64,000 nt of DNA. Source: Gordonia shandongensis DSM 45094. Its GTDB lineage: Bacteria; Actinomycetota; Actinomycetes; Mycobacteriales; Mycobacteriaceae. Made by a program: the position numbers and the translations under genes. Positions 48,277 to 58,891 of the stretch are shown one piece after another (the first letter of the stretch is position 1; each line of letters begins with the position of its first letter). The DNA is taken from positions 310,001 through 374,000 of the forward strand of contig NZ_AUHE01000002.1 of the NCBI RefSeq assembly GCF_000423025.1. Direction: 5' to 3'. The notes under the pieces were generated by a model that was not told the DNA's origin, searched no databases, and saw nothing but the letters and a program-made list of their open reading frames with translations.

Positions 48277-49635
48277 GTGGAACGACGCATCATGGGCATC
48301 GAGACGGAGTACGGCGTCACCTGCACCTTCCAGGGGCAGCGACGACTGAGCCCGGACGAGGTCGCACGCTACCTCTTCCGGCGGGTCGTCGCGTGGGGAC
48401 GCTCGTCGAACGTCTTCCTCACCAACGGCTCACGCCTGTATCTGGACGTCGGCTCGCATCCCGAGTACGCGACCGCGGAATGCGACTCGATCTCCCAGTT
48501 GATCGCCCACGACCGCGCCGGGGAGCGGATCCTCGAGGAGCTGCTGGTCGACGCCGAGGAACGCCTCACCGCCGAGGGGATCGGCGGAGACATCTATCTG
48601 TTCAAGAACAACACCGACTCCGCGGGCAACTCGTACGGCTGTCACGAGAACTATCTCGTGAGCCGCGTCGGCGAGTTCGGCCGGGTCTCCGACGTCCTGT
48701 TGCCGTTCCTCGTCACCCGTCAGCTCATCTGCGGCGCCGGCAAGGTGCTCACGGTCGGGCACGAGGCCAAGTACTGCCTGTCCCAGCGTGCCGATCACAT
48801 CTGGGAGGGCGTCTCCTCGGCCACCACCCGGTCGCGGCCGATCATCAACACCCGGGACGAGCCGCACGCCGACGCCGAGAAGTACCGTCGGCTCCATGTG
48901 ATCGTCGGCGACTCCAACATGTCGGAGACGACGACGATGCTCAAGGTGGGGTCCGCCCTGCTGGTCCTCGAGATGATCGAGTCGGGGATCTCGTTCCACG
49001 ACTTCGCCCTGGACAATCCGATCCGTGCGATCCGCGACATCAGTCACGACCCGACGGGTCGCCGCGAGATCCGGCTCGCCGGCGGGCGTACCGCCACGGC
49101 ACTGTCGGTGCAGCGCGAATATCATGCGCGAGCGGTCGCGCATCTGGCCGACCGGACGCCGGATCCCGTCATGGATCGAGTCGTCGATCTGTGGGGGAGG
49201 GTGCTCGACGCCGTCGAGACCGACGACTTCAGCCGAGTCGACACGGAGATCGACTGGGTCATCAAACGCAAGCTGCTCCAGCGGTATCAGGATCGCCTGT
49301 CGATCGACCTCGCGCACCCGAAGATCGCGCAGCTCGACTTGGCGTACCACGACATCCGACGCGGCCGCGGCGTCTTCGACGTGCTCGCGCGCAAGGGCCT
49401 GGCCGACCGGGTGGTCACCGACGATGAGATCGACCGGGCCGTCTCGGAGCCGCCGCAGACCACTCGCGCCCGGCTCCGCGGGGAGTTCATCACGGCGGCG
49501 CAGGCTGCGGGCCGCGACTTCACGGTCGACTGGGTCCATCTCAAGGTCAACGATCAGGCGCAACGCAACGTGCTGTGCAAGGACCCGTTCCGCAGCGTCG
49601 ACGAGCGCGTCGATCGGCTGATCGCCTCGCTCTAG
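48277..49635 (+). CDS. pafA: Pup ligase PafA
   Basis: ATP-dependent ligase that joins the C-terminal Glu of Pup to substrate lysines. It has 452 residues, the same length as M. tuberculosis Paf[10 protein letters not shown] binds metal and ATP. D57 in [11 protein letters not shown] is the catalytic base. [18 protein letters not shown] is shared with Dop, and the Dop-specific loop is missing. It starts 4 nt after prcA, completing the core pup-prcB-prcA-pafA unit. Confidence 0.97.
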   Translation: MERRIMGIETEYGVTCTFQGQRRLSPDEVARYLFRRVVAWGRSSNVFLTNGSRLYLDVGSHPEYATAECDSISQLIAHDRAGERILEELLVDAEERLTAEGIGGDIYLFKNNTDSAGNSYGCHENYLVSRVGEFGRVSDVLLPFLVTRQLICGAGKVLTVGHEAKYCLSQRADHIWEGVSSATTRSRPIINTRDEPHADAEKYRRLHVIVGDSNMSETTTMLKVGSALLVLEMIESGISFHDFALDNPIRAIRDISHDPTGRREIRLAGGRTATALSVQREYHARAVAHLADRTPDPVMDRVVDLWGRVLDAVETDDFSRVDTEIDWVIKRKLLQRYQDRLSIDLAHPKIAQLDLAYHDIRRGRGVFDVLARKGLADRVVTDDEIDRAVSEPPQTTRARLRGEFITAAQAAGRDFTVDWVHLKVNDQAQRNVLCKDPFRSVDERVDRLIASL

Positions 49636-49639
49636 CACC

Positions 49640-49645
49640 TACAGT
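49640..49645 (+). promoter_or_regulatory. -10 hexamer TACAGT for pafBC
   Basis: TACAGT lies 6 nt before the GTG at 49652, just after the pafA stop. It may give pafBC-tat a separate leaderless transcript. Confidence 0.5.
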
Positions 49646-49651
49646 GGGGCG

Positions 49652-50635
49652 GTGGCCAAGAAAAACGAGAGGCTCGTGAACCTCGTCATCTGTCTGATGT
49701 CCGCACGGCAGTTCGTCACCGCCGACTTCATTCGAGAGAACGTCATCGGGTATTCCGGCGGGGACCAGCAGGCGGACTCGTTCAAGCGGATGCTCGAACG
49801 GGACAAGCGGGAGCTCCGCGAGATGGGCATCCCCGTCGAGACGGGCCGCAACCCGTCCGGCGAGGAGGGATATCGCATCAACCCCGACGAGTATTCGCTC
49901 CCGGACATCACACTCGATCCCGACGAGGCGGCCGCCGTCGCGGCAGCCTCGGCGGTGTGGCATGAACCCGAGGTGGCGGCCGTCTTCCAGACCGCCCTGT
50001 TGAAGTTGCGTGCCGCGGGCGTCGAGGTTCGCCAGGACGACGAGTTGGCGGTGAGCCACGGTGCCGCGACGCGATCGGTCGGCGACGAGCGCGTGATCGG
50101 TGCACTCCTGTCGGCCATCGACGCGCGGCGGTCGGTGCGTTTCACCCATCGCACCGTCCGCGGTCGGAGCGAGCGCAGCCTCGAACCCTGGGGCGTCGTC
50201 TCCCACACCGGCCGCTGGTACGTGGTCGGTCACGACCTCGACCGTGACGCGACCCGCACGTTCCGGATCTCGCGGGTCACCGACGTCCGCGCCGACTCGG
50301 CTCCCGGAGCGGTGCGGGTGCCGTCCGACATCCGACTCACCGACATCGTCGCCGAGGCCGTCGCCGAGGCCTCCGAGGCCGCCGGCTCCACCGCTCAGGT
50401 GTGGGTCGCCGCCGACCGTGCGCATGGCCTGCGGCGGATCGCCGAGACCGCCGAACGCCACGAACATCTCGGCGAGGCCGGGGATCTGCTCACCATAGCG
50501 ATCCGGTCCCGGTCCGGCCTCAAGCGTCTGGTCCTGGCCGCCGGCCCCGATGCGGTGGTCCAGTCGCCGGACGATCTTCGCGCCGAGGTGATCGCGGACC
50601 TGGACCGGCTGATCGCGCAGGAGGCGGCGTCATGA
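49652..50635 (+). CDS. pafB: PafB, WYL-domain transcriptional activator subunit
   Basis: With PafC it forms the WYL-domain activator of the RecA-independent DNA-damage response in mycobacteria. It has 327 residues. A winged helix-turn-helix lies at about 5-65 (RQFVTADFIRENVIGYSG). The WYL domain (about 145-215) contains VRFTHRTVRGRSERSLEPWGVV and RWYVVGHDLDRDATRTFRIS, and then a WCX C-terminal part. It overlaps pafC by ATGA. Despite its location it is not part of the degradation machinery. Confidence 0.95.
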   Translation: MAKKNERLVNLVICLMSARQFVTADFIRENVIGYSGGDQQADSFKRMLERDKRELREMGIPVETGRNPSGEEGYRINPDEYSLPDITLDPDEAAAVAAASAVWHEPEVAAVFQTALLKLRAAGVEVRQDDELAVSHGAATRSVGDERVIGALLSAIDARRSVRFTHRTVRGRSERSLEPWGVVSHTGRWYVVGHDLDRDATRTFRISRVTDVRADSAPGAVRVPSDIRLTDIVAEAVAEASEAAGSTAQVWVAADRAHGLRRIAETAERHEHLGEAGDLLTIAIRSRSGLKRLVLAAGPDAVVQSPDDLRAEVIADLDRLIAQEAAS

Positions 50636-51597
50636 CCTCGGCGACCGCACCGTCCCGGCTGTCGCGCCTGCTGGCGATGGTGCCGTACTTCCAGGCCCGT
50701 CCCGGCATCAAGCTCGCGACCGCAGCCGACGATCTCGGGGTGAGTGTTCCCCAGCTGACCGCAGACCTCGAACAGCTCTTCGTCTGCGGGCTGCCCGGAT
50801 ACGGCCCGGAAGACCTCATCGACATCCAGTTCTGGGACGGATACGTCAGCGTGCTGTTCACCGCGGGCATGGATCGTCCGCTCCGATTGACCGGCACCGA
50901 GGCCAACATCGTCCTGATGGCGTTGAACATGGTCTCCGACACGCCGGGGGCGGCGGATCCCGCCGCAGTGCGCAGTGCGATCGCCAAGATCGAGGCGGCG
51001 GTCGGCGCCGCCGGCCGTGCCGTCGCCACGGACGTCGCGGACGTCGGCGAGCGACCCGTCGACCAGTCGCTCCGCACCGCCATGGAGACGCGCCGCGCCG
51101 TGCGCATCCGCTACTACACGCCCAGTCGGGACTCGGTGTCCGAGCGAACGGTCGATCCGATCCGGATCACGGCGGTCGACGGGAACTCCTATCTCGAGGC
51201 GTGGTGCCGATCTTCGGAGGGCGTCCGACTGTTCCGTTTCGACCGGGTCGAGTCGGCCGACGTCCTCGACGAGGAGTCGGCGCCGCCGACCACCGTGGGT
51301 CCGCTCGAACCGCCGACCGACGTCCGCGCCCTGACCGGGGAGCTTCCGGTCGCCCGGATTCAGATCGATCCCGAGTCGATCTGGCTGCTCGAGTACTACG
51401 CGGCCGATCCGGAGTCGGAGCTCGACGAGGCTCCCGACGTTCCGATCGCGGCCACCCTGCGGTACGGGTCGCCGGAGTGGCTCACCCGATTCCTCCTCGG
51501 CTTCGGCGGTCGGGTCAGGTTGTTGTCGGCACCCGACGACATCGCCGCCGACCTGGGCCGGACCGCGCAGTCCGCGCGCGCCCGTTACCGGCGGTGA
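50632..51597 (+). CDS. pafC: PafC, WYL-domain transcriptional activator subunit
   Basis: Partner of PafB, 321 residues. The N-terminal wHTH at about 8-65 ([23 protein letters not shown]) is followed by a WYL domain at about 150-210 ([39 protein letters not shown]). In the known system single-stranded DNA is sensed through the WYL domain. It is translationally coupled to pafB. Upstream in-frame codons exist, but the ATGA overlap at 50632 fixes the start. Confidence 0.95.
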   Translation: MTSATAPSRLSRLLAMVPYFQARPGIKLATAADDLGVSVPQLTADLEQLFVCGLPGYGPEDLIDIQFWDGYVSVLFTAGMDRPLRLTGTEANIVLMALNMVSDTPGAADPAAVRSAIAKIEAAVGAAGRAVATDVADVGERPVDQSLRTAMETRRAVRIRYYTPSRDSVSERTVDPIRITAVDGNSYLEAWCRSSEGVRLFRFDRVESADVLDEESAPPTTVGPLEPPTDVRALTGELPVARIQIDPESIWLLEYYAADPESELDEAPDVPIAATLRYGSPEWLTRFLLGFGGRVRLLSAPDDIAADLGRTAQSARARYRR

Positions 51598-51627
51598 TCT
51601 GACCGCGACGGGACGCCGCTGTTTGGG

Positions 51628-51633
51628 TAGACT
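51628..51633 (+). promoter_or_regulatory. Possible -10 hexamer (TAGACT) for tatA
   Basis: TAGACT in the 73-bp gap after pafC would give a leader of about 31 nt containing GAAGGG before the tatA ATG. Confidence 0.4.
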
Positions 51634-51670
51634 TACGAGCAGACACCACTGTCGTGTGAAGGGTTCAATC

Positions 51671-51937
51671 ATGGGTGCAATGTCACCGTGGCACTGGGCG
51701 ATCGTGCTCATCGTGCTGGTCGTGCTGTTCGGTTCCGCCAAGCTGCCCGGAGCCGCCCGCGGCCTGGGACGTTCGCTGCGCATCTTCAAATCGGAGATCC
51801 AGGAGATGCAGAAGGACGGCAAGGACGGCAAGGACTCGACCGATGACGCCGAGGCCGAGCGTCGTGAGCTGCCGACCGCCCGGAAGCCGGTGAGCGACCC
51901 GGCCGACGGTGAACCGGTCGACAAGAAGTCCGCGTAA
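51671..51937 (+). CDS. tatA: Twin-arginine translocase subunit TatA
   Basis: Pore-forming subunit of the Sec-independent Tat export system. It has 88 residues: a short N-terminal membrane helix (about 7-22, [18 protein letters not shown]), the FGSAKLP hinge, then an amphipathic helix ([18 protein letters not shown]) and a charged, disordered tail. GAAGGG lies before the ATG. It lies directly upstream of tatC, as in mycobacteria. Confidence 0.95.
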   Translation: MGAMSPWHWAIVLIVLVVLFGSAKLPGAARGLGRSLRIFKSEIQEMQKDGKDGKDSTDDAEAERRELPTARKPVSDPADGEPVDKKSA

Positions 51938-51953
51938 CCGCGCACCACCGCGA

Positions 51954-52943
51954 GTGCGCACACGAATCTCGCTCGGTCGACTCGATCCTCGCCGCCGACG
52001 GAGCCGAGTCAATCCCGACGGCTCCATGCCCCTGGCGGAGCACCTGTACGAATTGCGGCGGCGACTGCTCATCTCGATGATCGCCATCGCCCTGACCACC
52101 GTCGTCGGCTTCGTCTGGTACAGCCACGGCCTCTGGCGGATCGAATCCCTCGGTGAGCTGCTTCGCGGCCCCTACTGCGATATCGACGCGAGCAGTCGAG
52201 CATCGCTGACATCGGACGGCGAGTGTCGGCTCCTCGCGACGGGACCGTTCGACCAGTTCATGCTCCGTCTGCAGGTCGCGTTGACCGCGGGCATCGTCCT
52301 GGCGTGCCCGATCTGGCTGATGCAGATCTGGCGATTCATCACCCCGGGTCTGCACAAGAACGAGCGCCGGTACGCCAACACCTTCGTCGTCGCGGCCAGC
52401 GTGCTGTTCGTCGCCGGTGCGGTCCTGGCGTACGTGGTGGTCGCGAAGGCCTTCGAGTTCCTGCTCAACGTCGGCAGCGACGTCCAGGTGACGGCCCTCG
52501 CCGGCGATCAGTACTTCAGCTTCATGATCCATCTGCTGATCCTGTTCGGAATCAGCTTCGAGTTGCCGTTGCTCATCGTCGCCCTCAACCTGGTGGGTGT
52601 TCTGACCTATCGGCGGATGGCCCGGTGGCGCCGCGGATTGATCTTCGCGCTGTTCGTGTTCGCGGCGATCGTGACCCCCGGCCAGGATCCGTTCACGATG
52701 CTCGCGCTCGCGGCGGCGCTGACGGTGCTGCTCGAGTTCGCGATCCAGATCGCCCGGATCCACGACAAGCGGAAGGCGAAGCGGAGTCCCGACTGGATGT
52801 CCGTTCCCGACGATCAGGCGTCGTCGCTCGAGCGCGGTACACCAGACGGGGTCGGCGCCGATGCGTCGTCGGGAGTTCGAATCGGTGCGGGGGCCGAGCG
52901 TGATTCCATTCGCTCCCGTGCCGCCTTCGATGAGATCCTGTAG
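51954..52943 (+). CDS. tatC: Sec-independent protein translocase TatC
   Basis: Receptor core of the Tat system that binds the twin-arginine signal. It has 329 residues and six membrane helices. The basic N-terminus [19 protein letters not shown] and the first loop [14 protein letters not shown] are typical of mycobacterial TatC. A Glu ([14 protein letters not shown]) and [14 protein letters not shown] are conserved. GTG at 51954 gives an N-terminus of the same length as that of M. tuberculosis TatC. An in-frame GTG at 51909 would overlap tatA by 29 nt. Confidence 0.94.
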   Translation: MRTRISLGRLDPRRRRSRVNPDGSMPLAEHLYELRRRLLISMIAIALTTVVGFVWYSHGLWRIESLGELLRGPYCDIDASSRASLTSDGECRLLATGPFDQFMLRLQVALTAGIVLACPIWLMQIWRFITPGLHKNERRYANTFVVAASVLFVAGAVLAYVVVAKAFEFLLNVGSDVQVTALAGDQYFSFMIHLLILFGISFELPLLIVALNLVGVLTYRRMARWRRGLIFALFVFAAIVTPGQDPFTMLALAAALTVLLEFAIQIARIHDKRKAKRSPDWMSVPDDQASSLERGTPDGVGADASSGVRIGAGAERDSIRSRAAFDEIL

Positions 52944-52946
52944 GAG

Positions 52947-55706
52947 ATGACCGTCGACACCGATTACCCGTCCGATCCACCGCTGCCGGAGCCGGGACCT
53001 CACCTCGCGGCGTTCTCCGCTCGCCTGGACTTCCCGCTCGACCCCTTCCAGCGTCGCGGCTGCGCCGCCCTCGAGTCGGGTCTCGGGGTCCTGGTGTGCG
53101 CACCGACCGGTGCGGGCAAGACGGTCGTCGGCGAATTCGCGGTGCACCTGGCGCTCGCCGAGGGGACCAAGTGTTTCTACACCACGCCGATCAAGGCGTT
53201 GAGCAACCAGAAGTTCCACGATCTGGTCGCCGTGCACGGTGAGGAGCACGTCGGACTGCTCACCGGCGACAACTCCATCAACTCCGATGCGCCCGTGGTC
53301 GTGATGACCACCGAGGTGCTGCGCAACATGCTGTACGCCGAATCGTCGACGCTGGCCGATCTGTCGCACGTGGTGATGGACGAGGTCCACTTTCTGGCCG
53401 ACAGGTTCCGGGGCGCCGTGTGGGAGGAGGTGATCCTGGGTCTCGATCCGTCCGTGCGGGTGGTCAGCCTGTCGGCGACGGTCAGCAATGCCGAGGAGTT
53501 CGGCGACTGGATCACCACGGTCCGCGGCGACACCTCCGTCATCGTCGACGAGCATCGACCGGTGCCGCTGCACCAGCACATGCTGGTGCAGAACCGCATG
53601 TTCGGCCTCTTCGACCACAGGCATCCGGGACAGGTCAACCCGGAGCTGACGCGGTACATCAAGCACCGGCTGCTGTCGGACGACGCCGTCGGCGGATACC
53701 GCGAACGGCTCGCCCGGGAGCGGCGGAGACGACCCGGCGTCAATCGTCCACGCCTCGTCGAGCGGTTGGACGAGCACGGACTGCTGCCGGCGATCAGCTT
53801 CATCTTCTCGCGGAAGGGCTGCGATGCGGCATTGGCGCAGTGCCTCCGATCGGATCTCAACCTCCTCGACCCCGGGGACGTTCCCGCGGTCGACGAGATC
53901 GTCGACCGGCACATTCGGACCCTGACCCCCGGCGATGCCGAGGTCTTGGGGATCGACGACTGGCGCGACGGACTGCGTCGCGGGTTCGCCGCACACCACG
54001 CGGGCATGCTGCCGACGCTGAGACAGGCGGTCGAAGAACTGTTCGTGACCGGATTGGTCAAGGTGGTCTTCGCCACCGAGACGCTCGCATTGGGCATCAA
54101 CATGCCTGCGCGCAGCGTCGTGCTGGAACGGTTGATCAAGTACAACGGCGAGGCGCACGTCGATCTGACGCCGGGGGAGTACACGCAGTTGACCGGCCGC
54201 GCCGGTCGGCGCGGCATCGACGTCGAGGGGCACGCCGTCGTCGTCTGGACGCCGGAGGTGGCTCCGGACCGTGTCGCGGGACTCGCCGGTGCCCGAACCT
54301 TCCCGCTGCGCAGTTCGTTCTCGCCGGAGTACAACATGGCGATGAATCTGATCGACAGGCTCGGTGTCGACGGGTCCCGTGACCTGTTGCGTCGATCGTT
54401 CGCCCAGTTCCAGACCGACCGGTCCGTGGTGGGGCAGGCGCGTCGGCTCGATCGAGCCCGCGACAACCTCCGTCGCGTGGACGGCGAACTCGACCAGGCC
54501 GCCCATCGCAAGGACGTGTCGGTCGAGGAACTGCTCGACTACATGTCGCTGCGCGAAGACATCCGTCGCCACGAGCGGGAGGTCAAGTTCGCGCGCCGGA
54601 TGGAGAGTTCGGCCGCGGTCTCGGCCGACCTCACCGCATTGAAGCCCGGTCACATCATCGCAGTGACCGGCGGACGGCATCGGGGACTGGCCCTCGTGCT
54701 GGAGGCCGCGCAGCGCGATCTCGATCCGAAGCCGCTGGTTCTCGTCGACGACGGGTGGGCCGGACGCGTCGGGGTCAACGACTTCGTGAATCCGCCCGAG
54801 GTCCTCGGGCACCTGCGGATCCCGAAGTCGGCGAACCGACGAAGCGGGCGGGGCCGCCGGGAACTGGTCGAACGGCTCCGGGCGAGCGGTGTGGAACGGC
54901 CGCGGGGCCGCAATCGAAAGAAGAAGCACGTCTCGGATGCGGACCGACGACTGTCCGAGCTCCGCGCGGCCCTCCGCCGCCATCGGGTTCATGCGATGGC
55001 CGGCATCGACGATCTGCATCGCATCGCCGAACGCCGCAGCCGGCTGCTGCGCGACATCGCCTCGTTGGAGCGGGCTGTCGACGAGCGGACGGCGGCGTTG
55101 GAGACCGAGTTCGACGCCATCTGCGGGGTACTGGTGGAGTTGTCGTATCTCGAACACGATGATGTGGGCGAGCTCGTGGTGACCCCGACGGGTTCGGTGC
55201 TGCGCCGCATCTACTCGGAGAGCGACCTGCTGGTCGCCGAGTGCATCCGCGCCGGCGTCTGGGACAGGCTCTCGGCTCCCGATCTGGCCGCCGTCGTGTC
55301 GGCGGTGGTCTACGAGTCCCGCCGGGATTCGTTCTCCGGCGGTATCGATTCGATGCCCGGCAACGTCTCGTTGCGCGACGCCCTGGTCGACACGACGGTG
55401 GTCTGGGAGTCGGTCAACGAGGTGCAACGGCGTCACGGAGTCGTTCAAACGCGTGAACCCGACACGGGATTCTGTGTCGCGGTCGGCGCGTGGGCGGCGG
55501 GGCGGTCGCTTCGTGAGGCCCTGACGGCCGCGTCCGAGCGCGGACAGCTGCTCTCACCCGGTGACTTCGTCCGGTGGAATCGGCAGGTCATCGACCTGTT
55601 GGAGCAGATCCGGCAGAGTGTCGACCCCGCGACTCCGCTCGCGGCGACGGCACGGAACGCCGTCAAGGCCGTCCGACGGGGCGTGGTCGCCTCCGAACTG
55701 GATTGA
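52947..55706 (+). CDS. helY: DEAD/DEAH-box helicase HelY (Ski2-like)
   Basis: Ski2/Mtr4-type RNA helicase, 919 residues. Motif I is APTGAGKT (about 52-59), motif Ia TPIKALSNQKF, motif II MDEVH (about 145-149) and motif III SLSATVSN. Motif VI QLTGRAGRRGID is in the second RecA domain. The C-terminal third contains a DSHCT-type helical domain. The substrate is presumed to be RNA. It starts 3 nt after tatC, which is a conserved actinobacterial linkage without a known functional reason. Confidence 0.94.
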   Translation: MTVDTDYPSDPPLPEPGPHLAAFSARLDFPLDPFQRRGCAALESGLGVLVCAPTGAGKTVVGEFAVHLALAEGTKCFYTTPIKALSNQKFHDLVAVHGEEHVGLLTGDNSINSDAPVVVMTTEVLRNMLYAESSTLADLSHVVMDEVHFLADRFRGAVWEEVILGLDPSVRVVSLSATVSNAEEFGDWITTVRGDTSVIVDEHRPVPLHQHMLVQNRMFGLFDHRHPGQVNPELTRYIKHRLLSDDAVGGYRERLARERRRRPGVNRPRLVERLDEHGLLPAISFIFSRKGCDAALAQCLRSDLNLLDPGDVPAVDEIVDRHIRTLTPGDAEVLGIDDWRDGLRRGFAAHHAGMLPTLRQAVEELFVTGLVKVVFATETLALGINMPARSVVLERLIKYNGEAHVDLTPGEYTQLTGRAGRRGIDVEGHAVVVWTPEVAPDRVAGLAGARTFPLRSSFSPEYNMAMNLIDRLGVDGSRDLLRRSFAQFQTDRSVVGQARRLDRARDNLRRVDGELDQAAHRKDVSVEELLDYMSLREDIRRHEREVKFARRMESSAAVSADLTALKPGHIIAVTGGRHRGLALVLEAAQRDLDPKPLVLVDDGWAGRVGVNDFVNPPEVLGHLRIPKSANRRSGRGRRELVERLRASGVERPRGRNRKKKHVSDADRRLSELRAALRRHRVHAMAGIDDLHRIAERRSRLLRDIASLERAVDERTAALETEFDAICGVLVELSYLEHDDVGELVVTPTGSVLRRIYSESDLLVAECIRAGVWDRLSAPDLAAVVSAVVYESRRDSFSGGIDSMPGNVSLRDALVDTTVVWESVNEVQRRHGVVQTREPDTGFCVAVGAWAAGRSLREALTAASERGQLLSPGDFVRWNRQVIDLLEQIRQSVDPATPLAATARNAVKAVRRGVVASELD

Positions 55707-55771
55707 CCGCCCTACGGTAACGTGTCTGCAGCCAGGGCCCCCATGGGCGATGTGATCAGGAGAGGCGTGTA

Positions 55772-56722
55772 ATGAGCAACGGTGACGAATCGACCACCCC
55801 GGACGACCGGGCCGACGACACCACTGCGGTGACGCCGCGTTCGGACCAGGCGGCCCCGTCGGGGGACGTCGGTGACACCACCGCCCAGGTTCCCCAATCC
55901 CCGTCGCAGCAGGCCCCGTCACAGCAGCCGACTGAGATTCAGCAGGTGCCGCCGCAGGCGACCGCTCCCGCGGCAGGTCAGCCCCAGCCCGGGCAGCCCC
56001 AGCCCGGCCAGCAGCCGTTCGGCCAACCCCAGTACGGGCAACCCCAGTCCGGGCAGCCCCAGTCCGGGCAGCCCCAGCCCGGTCAGCCGCAATACGGGCA
56101 ACCCCAGCCCGGGCAGCAGCCGTTCGGCCAACCCCAGTTCGGGCAACCCCAGCCCGGGCAGCCCCAGTACGGGCAGCAGCCGTTCGCCCAGCCCCAGCCC
56201 GGGCAGCCCCAGTTCGGGCAACCCCAGCCCGGGCAGCCCCAGTACGGGCAGCAGCCGTTCGCCCAGCCCCAGCCCGGGCAGCCCCAGTTCGCCCAGCCCC
56301 AGTACGGACAGCCCCAGTACGGGCAGCCGTACGCCGGCGCTGCCGATCCGACGATCACCCCGAACGGTCCCGCGAAGCCGCCGCGCAAGCGGGGCAAGGG
56401 CGTCATCATCGCCGGCATCTCGGTGCTGATTCTCATCATCGCCGCCGTGGTGCTGATCACGGCATTCCTCGCGCCGGGGTGGGCGAAGGCGACCCTGTCG
56501 GGAGACGCGGTCGAGGACGGTGTCAAGACCACTCTGACAACCGCTGCTCCCGAGGGATACGGATACAAGGACGTCAAGGACGTCGAGTGCCCCGGTGACC
56601 AGAAGATCGAGGAGGGCCACAGCTTCACCTGCTCGGTGACGGTCAACGGCGATGAGAAGCGTGTCACCGTCACGATCAAGGATTCCGACGGCACCTACGA
56701 GGTCGCCCGCCCGTCGAACTGA
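55772..56722 (+). CDS. DUF4333 membrane protein with Gln/Pro repeat domain (Rv2091c position)
   Basis: A 316-residue single-pass protein. The cytoplasmic N-terminus is acidic and then, at about 69-188, consists of QPGQPQ-type Gln/Pro/Gly repeats. A basic stretch RKRGKG precedes the helix at 211-233 ([21 protein letters not shown] cluster). The C-terminal extracytoplasmic DUF4333 domain holds two cysteines (VECPGDQ, FTCSV) that can form a disulfide. Function unknown. DUF4333 proteins often accompany Pro/Gln-rich N-termini in mycolic-acid bacteria. GGAGAGG precedes the ATG. Confidence 0.88.
   Translation: MSNGDESTTPDDRADDTTAVTPRSDQAAPSGDVGDTTAQVPQSPSQQAPSQQPTEIQQVPPQATAPAAGQPQPGQPQPGQQPFGQPQYGQPQSGQPQSGQPQPGQPQYGQPQPGQQPFGQPQFGQPQPGQPQYGQQPFAQPQPGQPQFGQPQPGQPQYGQQPFAQPQPGQPQFAQPQYGQPQYGQPYAGAADPTITPNGPAKPPRKRGKGVIIAGISVLILIIAAVVLITAFLAPGWAKATLSGDAVEDGVKTTLTTAAPEGYGYKDVKDVECPGDQKIEEGHSFTCSVTVNGDEKRVTVTIKDSDGTYEVARPSN
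55976..56335 (+). repeat. Imperfect 15-bp-based tandem repeat in DUF4333 protein
   Basis: About 360 bp of units such as CCCCAGCCCGGGCAG and CCCCAGTACGGGCAG, including a higher-order duplication of roughly 75 bp (copies near 56163 and 56238). It encodes the [10 protein letters not shown] repeat. The lack of stops in this repeat keeps other frames open on both strands. Confidence 0.85.
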
Positions 56723-56728
56723 CGGCTC

Positions 56729-56744
56729 GCCCGCGATCGCGGGC
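56729..56744. terminator. 16-bp perfect palindrome between convergent genes
   Basis: GCCCGCGATCGCGGGC, flanked by GACG and CGTC, lies between the stops of the DUF4333 gene and the exonuclease gene. It is a likely bidirectional terminator stem without a U tract. Confidence 0.6.
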
Positions 56745-56752
56745 CGTCCGGG

Positions 56753-57724
56753 TCACCTCGTGGCGAACTCGGTCCAGCCCAGTGATCGGCCCAGACGGCC
56801 CACCGCGGCCCCGACGCCCAGTTCCTCGACGAGCGAGGCCAGGCCGGCGGAGTCCGCCGGTTCGGTCGGCAGCACGGCGGCCGTCGCTGATTCGGCGGCC
56901 GCACCGTATCCGACGGTGATCGTCGCGTCCCGCTTCACGGCCGCGACGATCCGTGCGGCGTCGATGTAGTCCACGGAGTTCACCAGTGACTTTCTGGCGC
57001 GGGCGGGGACGTCGGCGGCACTGTCGCCGGCGGCCGTCAGGAGGGCGTCGAGCGAACCGAAACGGGTCAGCAGCGTCGATGCCGTCTTGTCGCCGATGCC
57101 CGGGACCCCGGGGAGTCCGTCGGACGGGTCGCCGCGCAGAATCGCCATCTCCGTGTAGGCCGCGCCGGCGCGGGTGACGGGCAGACCGTACTTCGCGGCC
57201 ACCTCGTCCGGCCCCATCAGCTCTGCCTTCGCCAGTCCCCGGCCGACGTAGTACACGCGGACCCGGACGGGATCGTCGGCGACCACCTGCAGCAGGTCGC
57301 GGTCCCCGCTGACGACGATCACGTCGTCGGTGTCCTCCCGATCCGTCAGGGTGCCGATCACGTCGTCGGCCTCGCACCCGTCGGCTCCCGCCGTGGCGAT
57401 TCCCGCGCAGCGCAGAAGCTCGAGGATCATGTCGACCTGCGGCGGCAGCGAGTCCGGGACCTGCTCGCGCCCGGTGTCCTGCGCGACGCGCTGCGCCTTG
57501 TACGACCCGATGAGGTCGGTCCGGAACGCGGGTCGCCAATCCAGGTCCAGACAGACCACCAGCCGCGTCGGCTCGTGTGTCGTCACCAGAGCCGCGATCG
57601 TGTCGACGAATCCGCGGACCGCGTTGACGGGTCTCCCGTCGGGTGCCGTCAGCTTCTCGGGAATCGCATAGAACGAGCGGAACCACAGACTCGCTCCGTC
57701 GAGGAGCATCAGCGTGCCGGCCAT
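56753..57724 (-). CDS. 5'-3' exonuclease (Rv2090-like)
   Basis: A 323-residue FEN-type nuclease resembling the N-terminal domain of DNA polymerase I but encoded alone. [16 protein letters not shown] supplies the first metal-binding Asp, [11 protein letters not shown] and [12 protein letters not shown] the next cluster. [18 protein letters not shown] is the helix-3-turn-helix DNA grip. It probably removes RNA primers or flaps. It diverges from the M24 peptidase with a 42-bp gap. ATG at 57724 gives the family N-terminus. Confidence 0.93.
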   Translation of the reverse strand: MAGTLMLLDGASLWFRSFYAIPEKLTAPDGRPVNAVRGFVDTIAALVTTHEPTRLVVCLDLDWRPAFRTDLIGSYKAQRVAQDTGREQVPDSLPPQVDMILELLRCAGIATAGADGCEADDVIGTLTDREDTDDVIVVSGDRDLLQVVADDPVRVRVYYVGRGLAKAELMGPDEVAAKYGLPVTRAGAAYTEMAILRGDPSDGLPGVPGIGDKTASTLLTRFGSLDALLTAAGDSAADVPARARKSLVNSVDYIDAARIVAAVKRDATITVGYGAAAESATAAVLPTEPADSAGLASLVEELGVGAAVGRLGRSLGWTEFATR

Positions 57725-57754
57725 GCGGACCAGCTTTCCACACGTCGCGTGAAA

Positions 57755-57760
57755 TACCCT
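57755..57760 (+). promoter_or_regulatory. -10 hexamer TACCCT for M24 peptidase gene
   Basis: TACCCT lies 6 nt before the ATG at 57767 with no Shine-Dalgarno sequence. The same hexamer precedes metH. Confidence 0.55.
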
Positions 57761-57766
57761 GGTGGC

Positions 57767-58891
57767 ATGGCCACCAGATTCGATTCCGATGTGTACTCCG
57801 ACCGACTCCGCCGCGCCGCCGAGCTCACCGAAGCGGAGGGTCTCGATGCGTTGATCGTCGGGACGGGGCCCGACTTCCGCTATCTCACCGGATCGGAGGC
57901 CGAGACCTTCGAACGGTTGACGGCGCTCGTCATCCGGCCGGACGCGCGGCCGCGCGTGGTGACGGCACGCCTGGAACTGGCTGCGCTGCGCGAGTCCGCG
58001 ATCGGCGATCTCGATCTGCCGATCGCCGACTGGGTCGACGGCGACGACCCGTATGCGCTCGCCCTCGACGGGTTGGGGGGCGACGCCCGTCTCGGTGTCT
58101 CCGACGCCCTTCCCGCCCTTCATCTGGTACCGCTGGCCGACCGGTCGACGGTGGCGCCGCGGCTGGCGACGCCCGTGCTCCGCGAGCTCCGCATGATCAA
58201 GGACGCCGCCGAACTGGCGGCTCTGCGGCGTGCCGGCGCCGCGATCGACCGGGTACACGCTCGGATGGGTGAGTTCCTCGTCCCGGGGCGGACCGAGAAG
58301 CAGGTCGCCGCCGACATCGACGCCGCGATCCGGGCCGAAGGTCACTCTCATGCCGAGTTCATCATCGTGGGTTCCGGGCCGAACGGCGCCGACCCCCATC
58401 ACGAGATGTCCGATCGGATCATCGGCGCCGACGACGTCGTCGTGATCGACATCGGAGGTCCGGTCGACCCCGGCTACAACTCCGACTGCACGCGCACATA
58501 CTGCTTCGGTGCGGTCCGCGCCGACATCGCCGCCGAGTACGCGACGCTCCAGCACGCCCAGGAGGCGGCGGTCAGCGCCGTGCGTCCCGGCGTCACCGCG
58601 CACAGCATCGACGCTGCGGCCCGCGACGTGCTGGCGGCCGCCGGGCTCGGCGATCGATTCATCCATCGCACCGGACACGGAATCGGCTTGTCGGTGCACG
58701 AAGAGCCGTACATCGTGAGTGGAAACGACGACGTCCTGCGACCGGGCATGGCCTTCAGCGTGGAACCCGGCGTCTACTCCGCTGGGGACTGGGGGGCGCG
58801 GATCGAGGACATCGTGATCGTCACCGACGACGGCTGTGAATCGGTGAACACCCGGCCGCGCGACCTCACGGTCCTCCCGGTCAGCCGGTGA
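57767..58891 (+). CDS. M24-family aminopeptidase (PepE/PepQ-like)
   Basis: A 374-residue Xaa-Pro peptidase-like enzyme (Rv2089c position). The N-terminal creatinase-type domain (about 1-125) is followed by the pita-bread catalytic domain. Metal ligands are visible in [21 protein letters not shown] (two Asp), [13 protein letters not shown] (His), FSVEPGVY (Glu) and [10 protein letters not shown] (Glu). It cleaves an N-terminal residue before Pro; the exact substrate is unknown. It overlaps the opposing PPOX gene by 11 nt. Confidence 0.92.
   Translation: MATRFDSDVYSDRLRRAAELTEAEGLDALIVGTGPDFRYLTGSEAETFERLTALVIRPDARPRVVTARLELAALRESAIGDLDLPIADWVDGDDPYALALDGLGGDARLGVSDALPALHLVPLADRSTVAPRLATPVLRELRMIKDAAELAALRRAGAAIDRVHARMGEFLVPGRTEKQVAADIDAAIRAEGHSHAEFIIVGSGPNGADPHHEMSDRIIGADDVVVIDIGGPVDPGYNSDCTRTYCFGAVRADIAAEYATLQHAQEAAVSAVRPGVTAHSIDAAARDVLAAAGLGDRFIHRTGHGIGLSVHEEPYIVSGNDDVLRPGMAFSVEPGVYSAGDWGARIEDIVIVTDDGCESVNTRPRDLTVLPVSR

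Noticed and set aside
51786..55448. Open reading frame of about 1220 codons on the minus strand opposite tatC and helY
   Set aside because: It is a by-product of high GC at third positions on the coding strand. It lies fully over well-supported helY and tatC, and its translation is an Arg/Gly/Asp/Val-rich shadow with no domain.
55976..56335. CRISPR array or noncoding repeat
   Set aside because: The repeats are contiguous, without spacers, in frame, and encode a Gln/Pro/Gly-rich protein segment.
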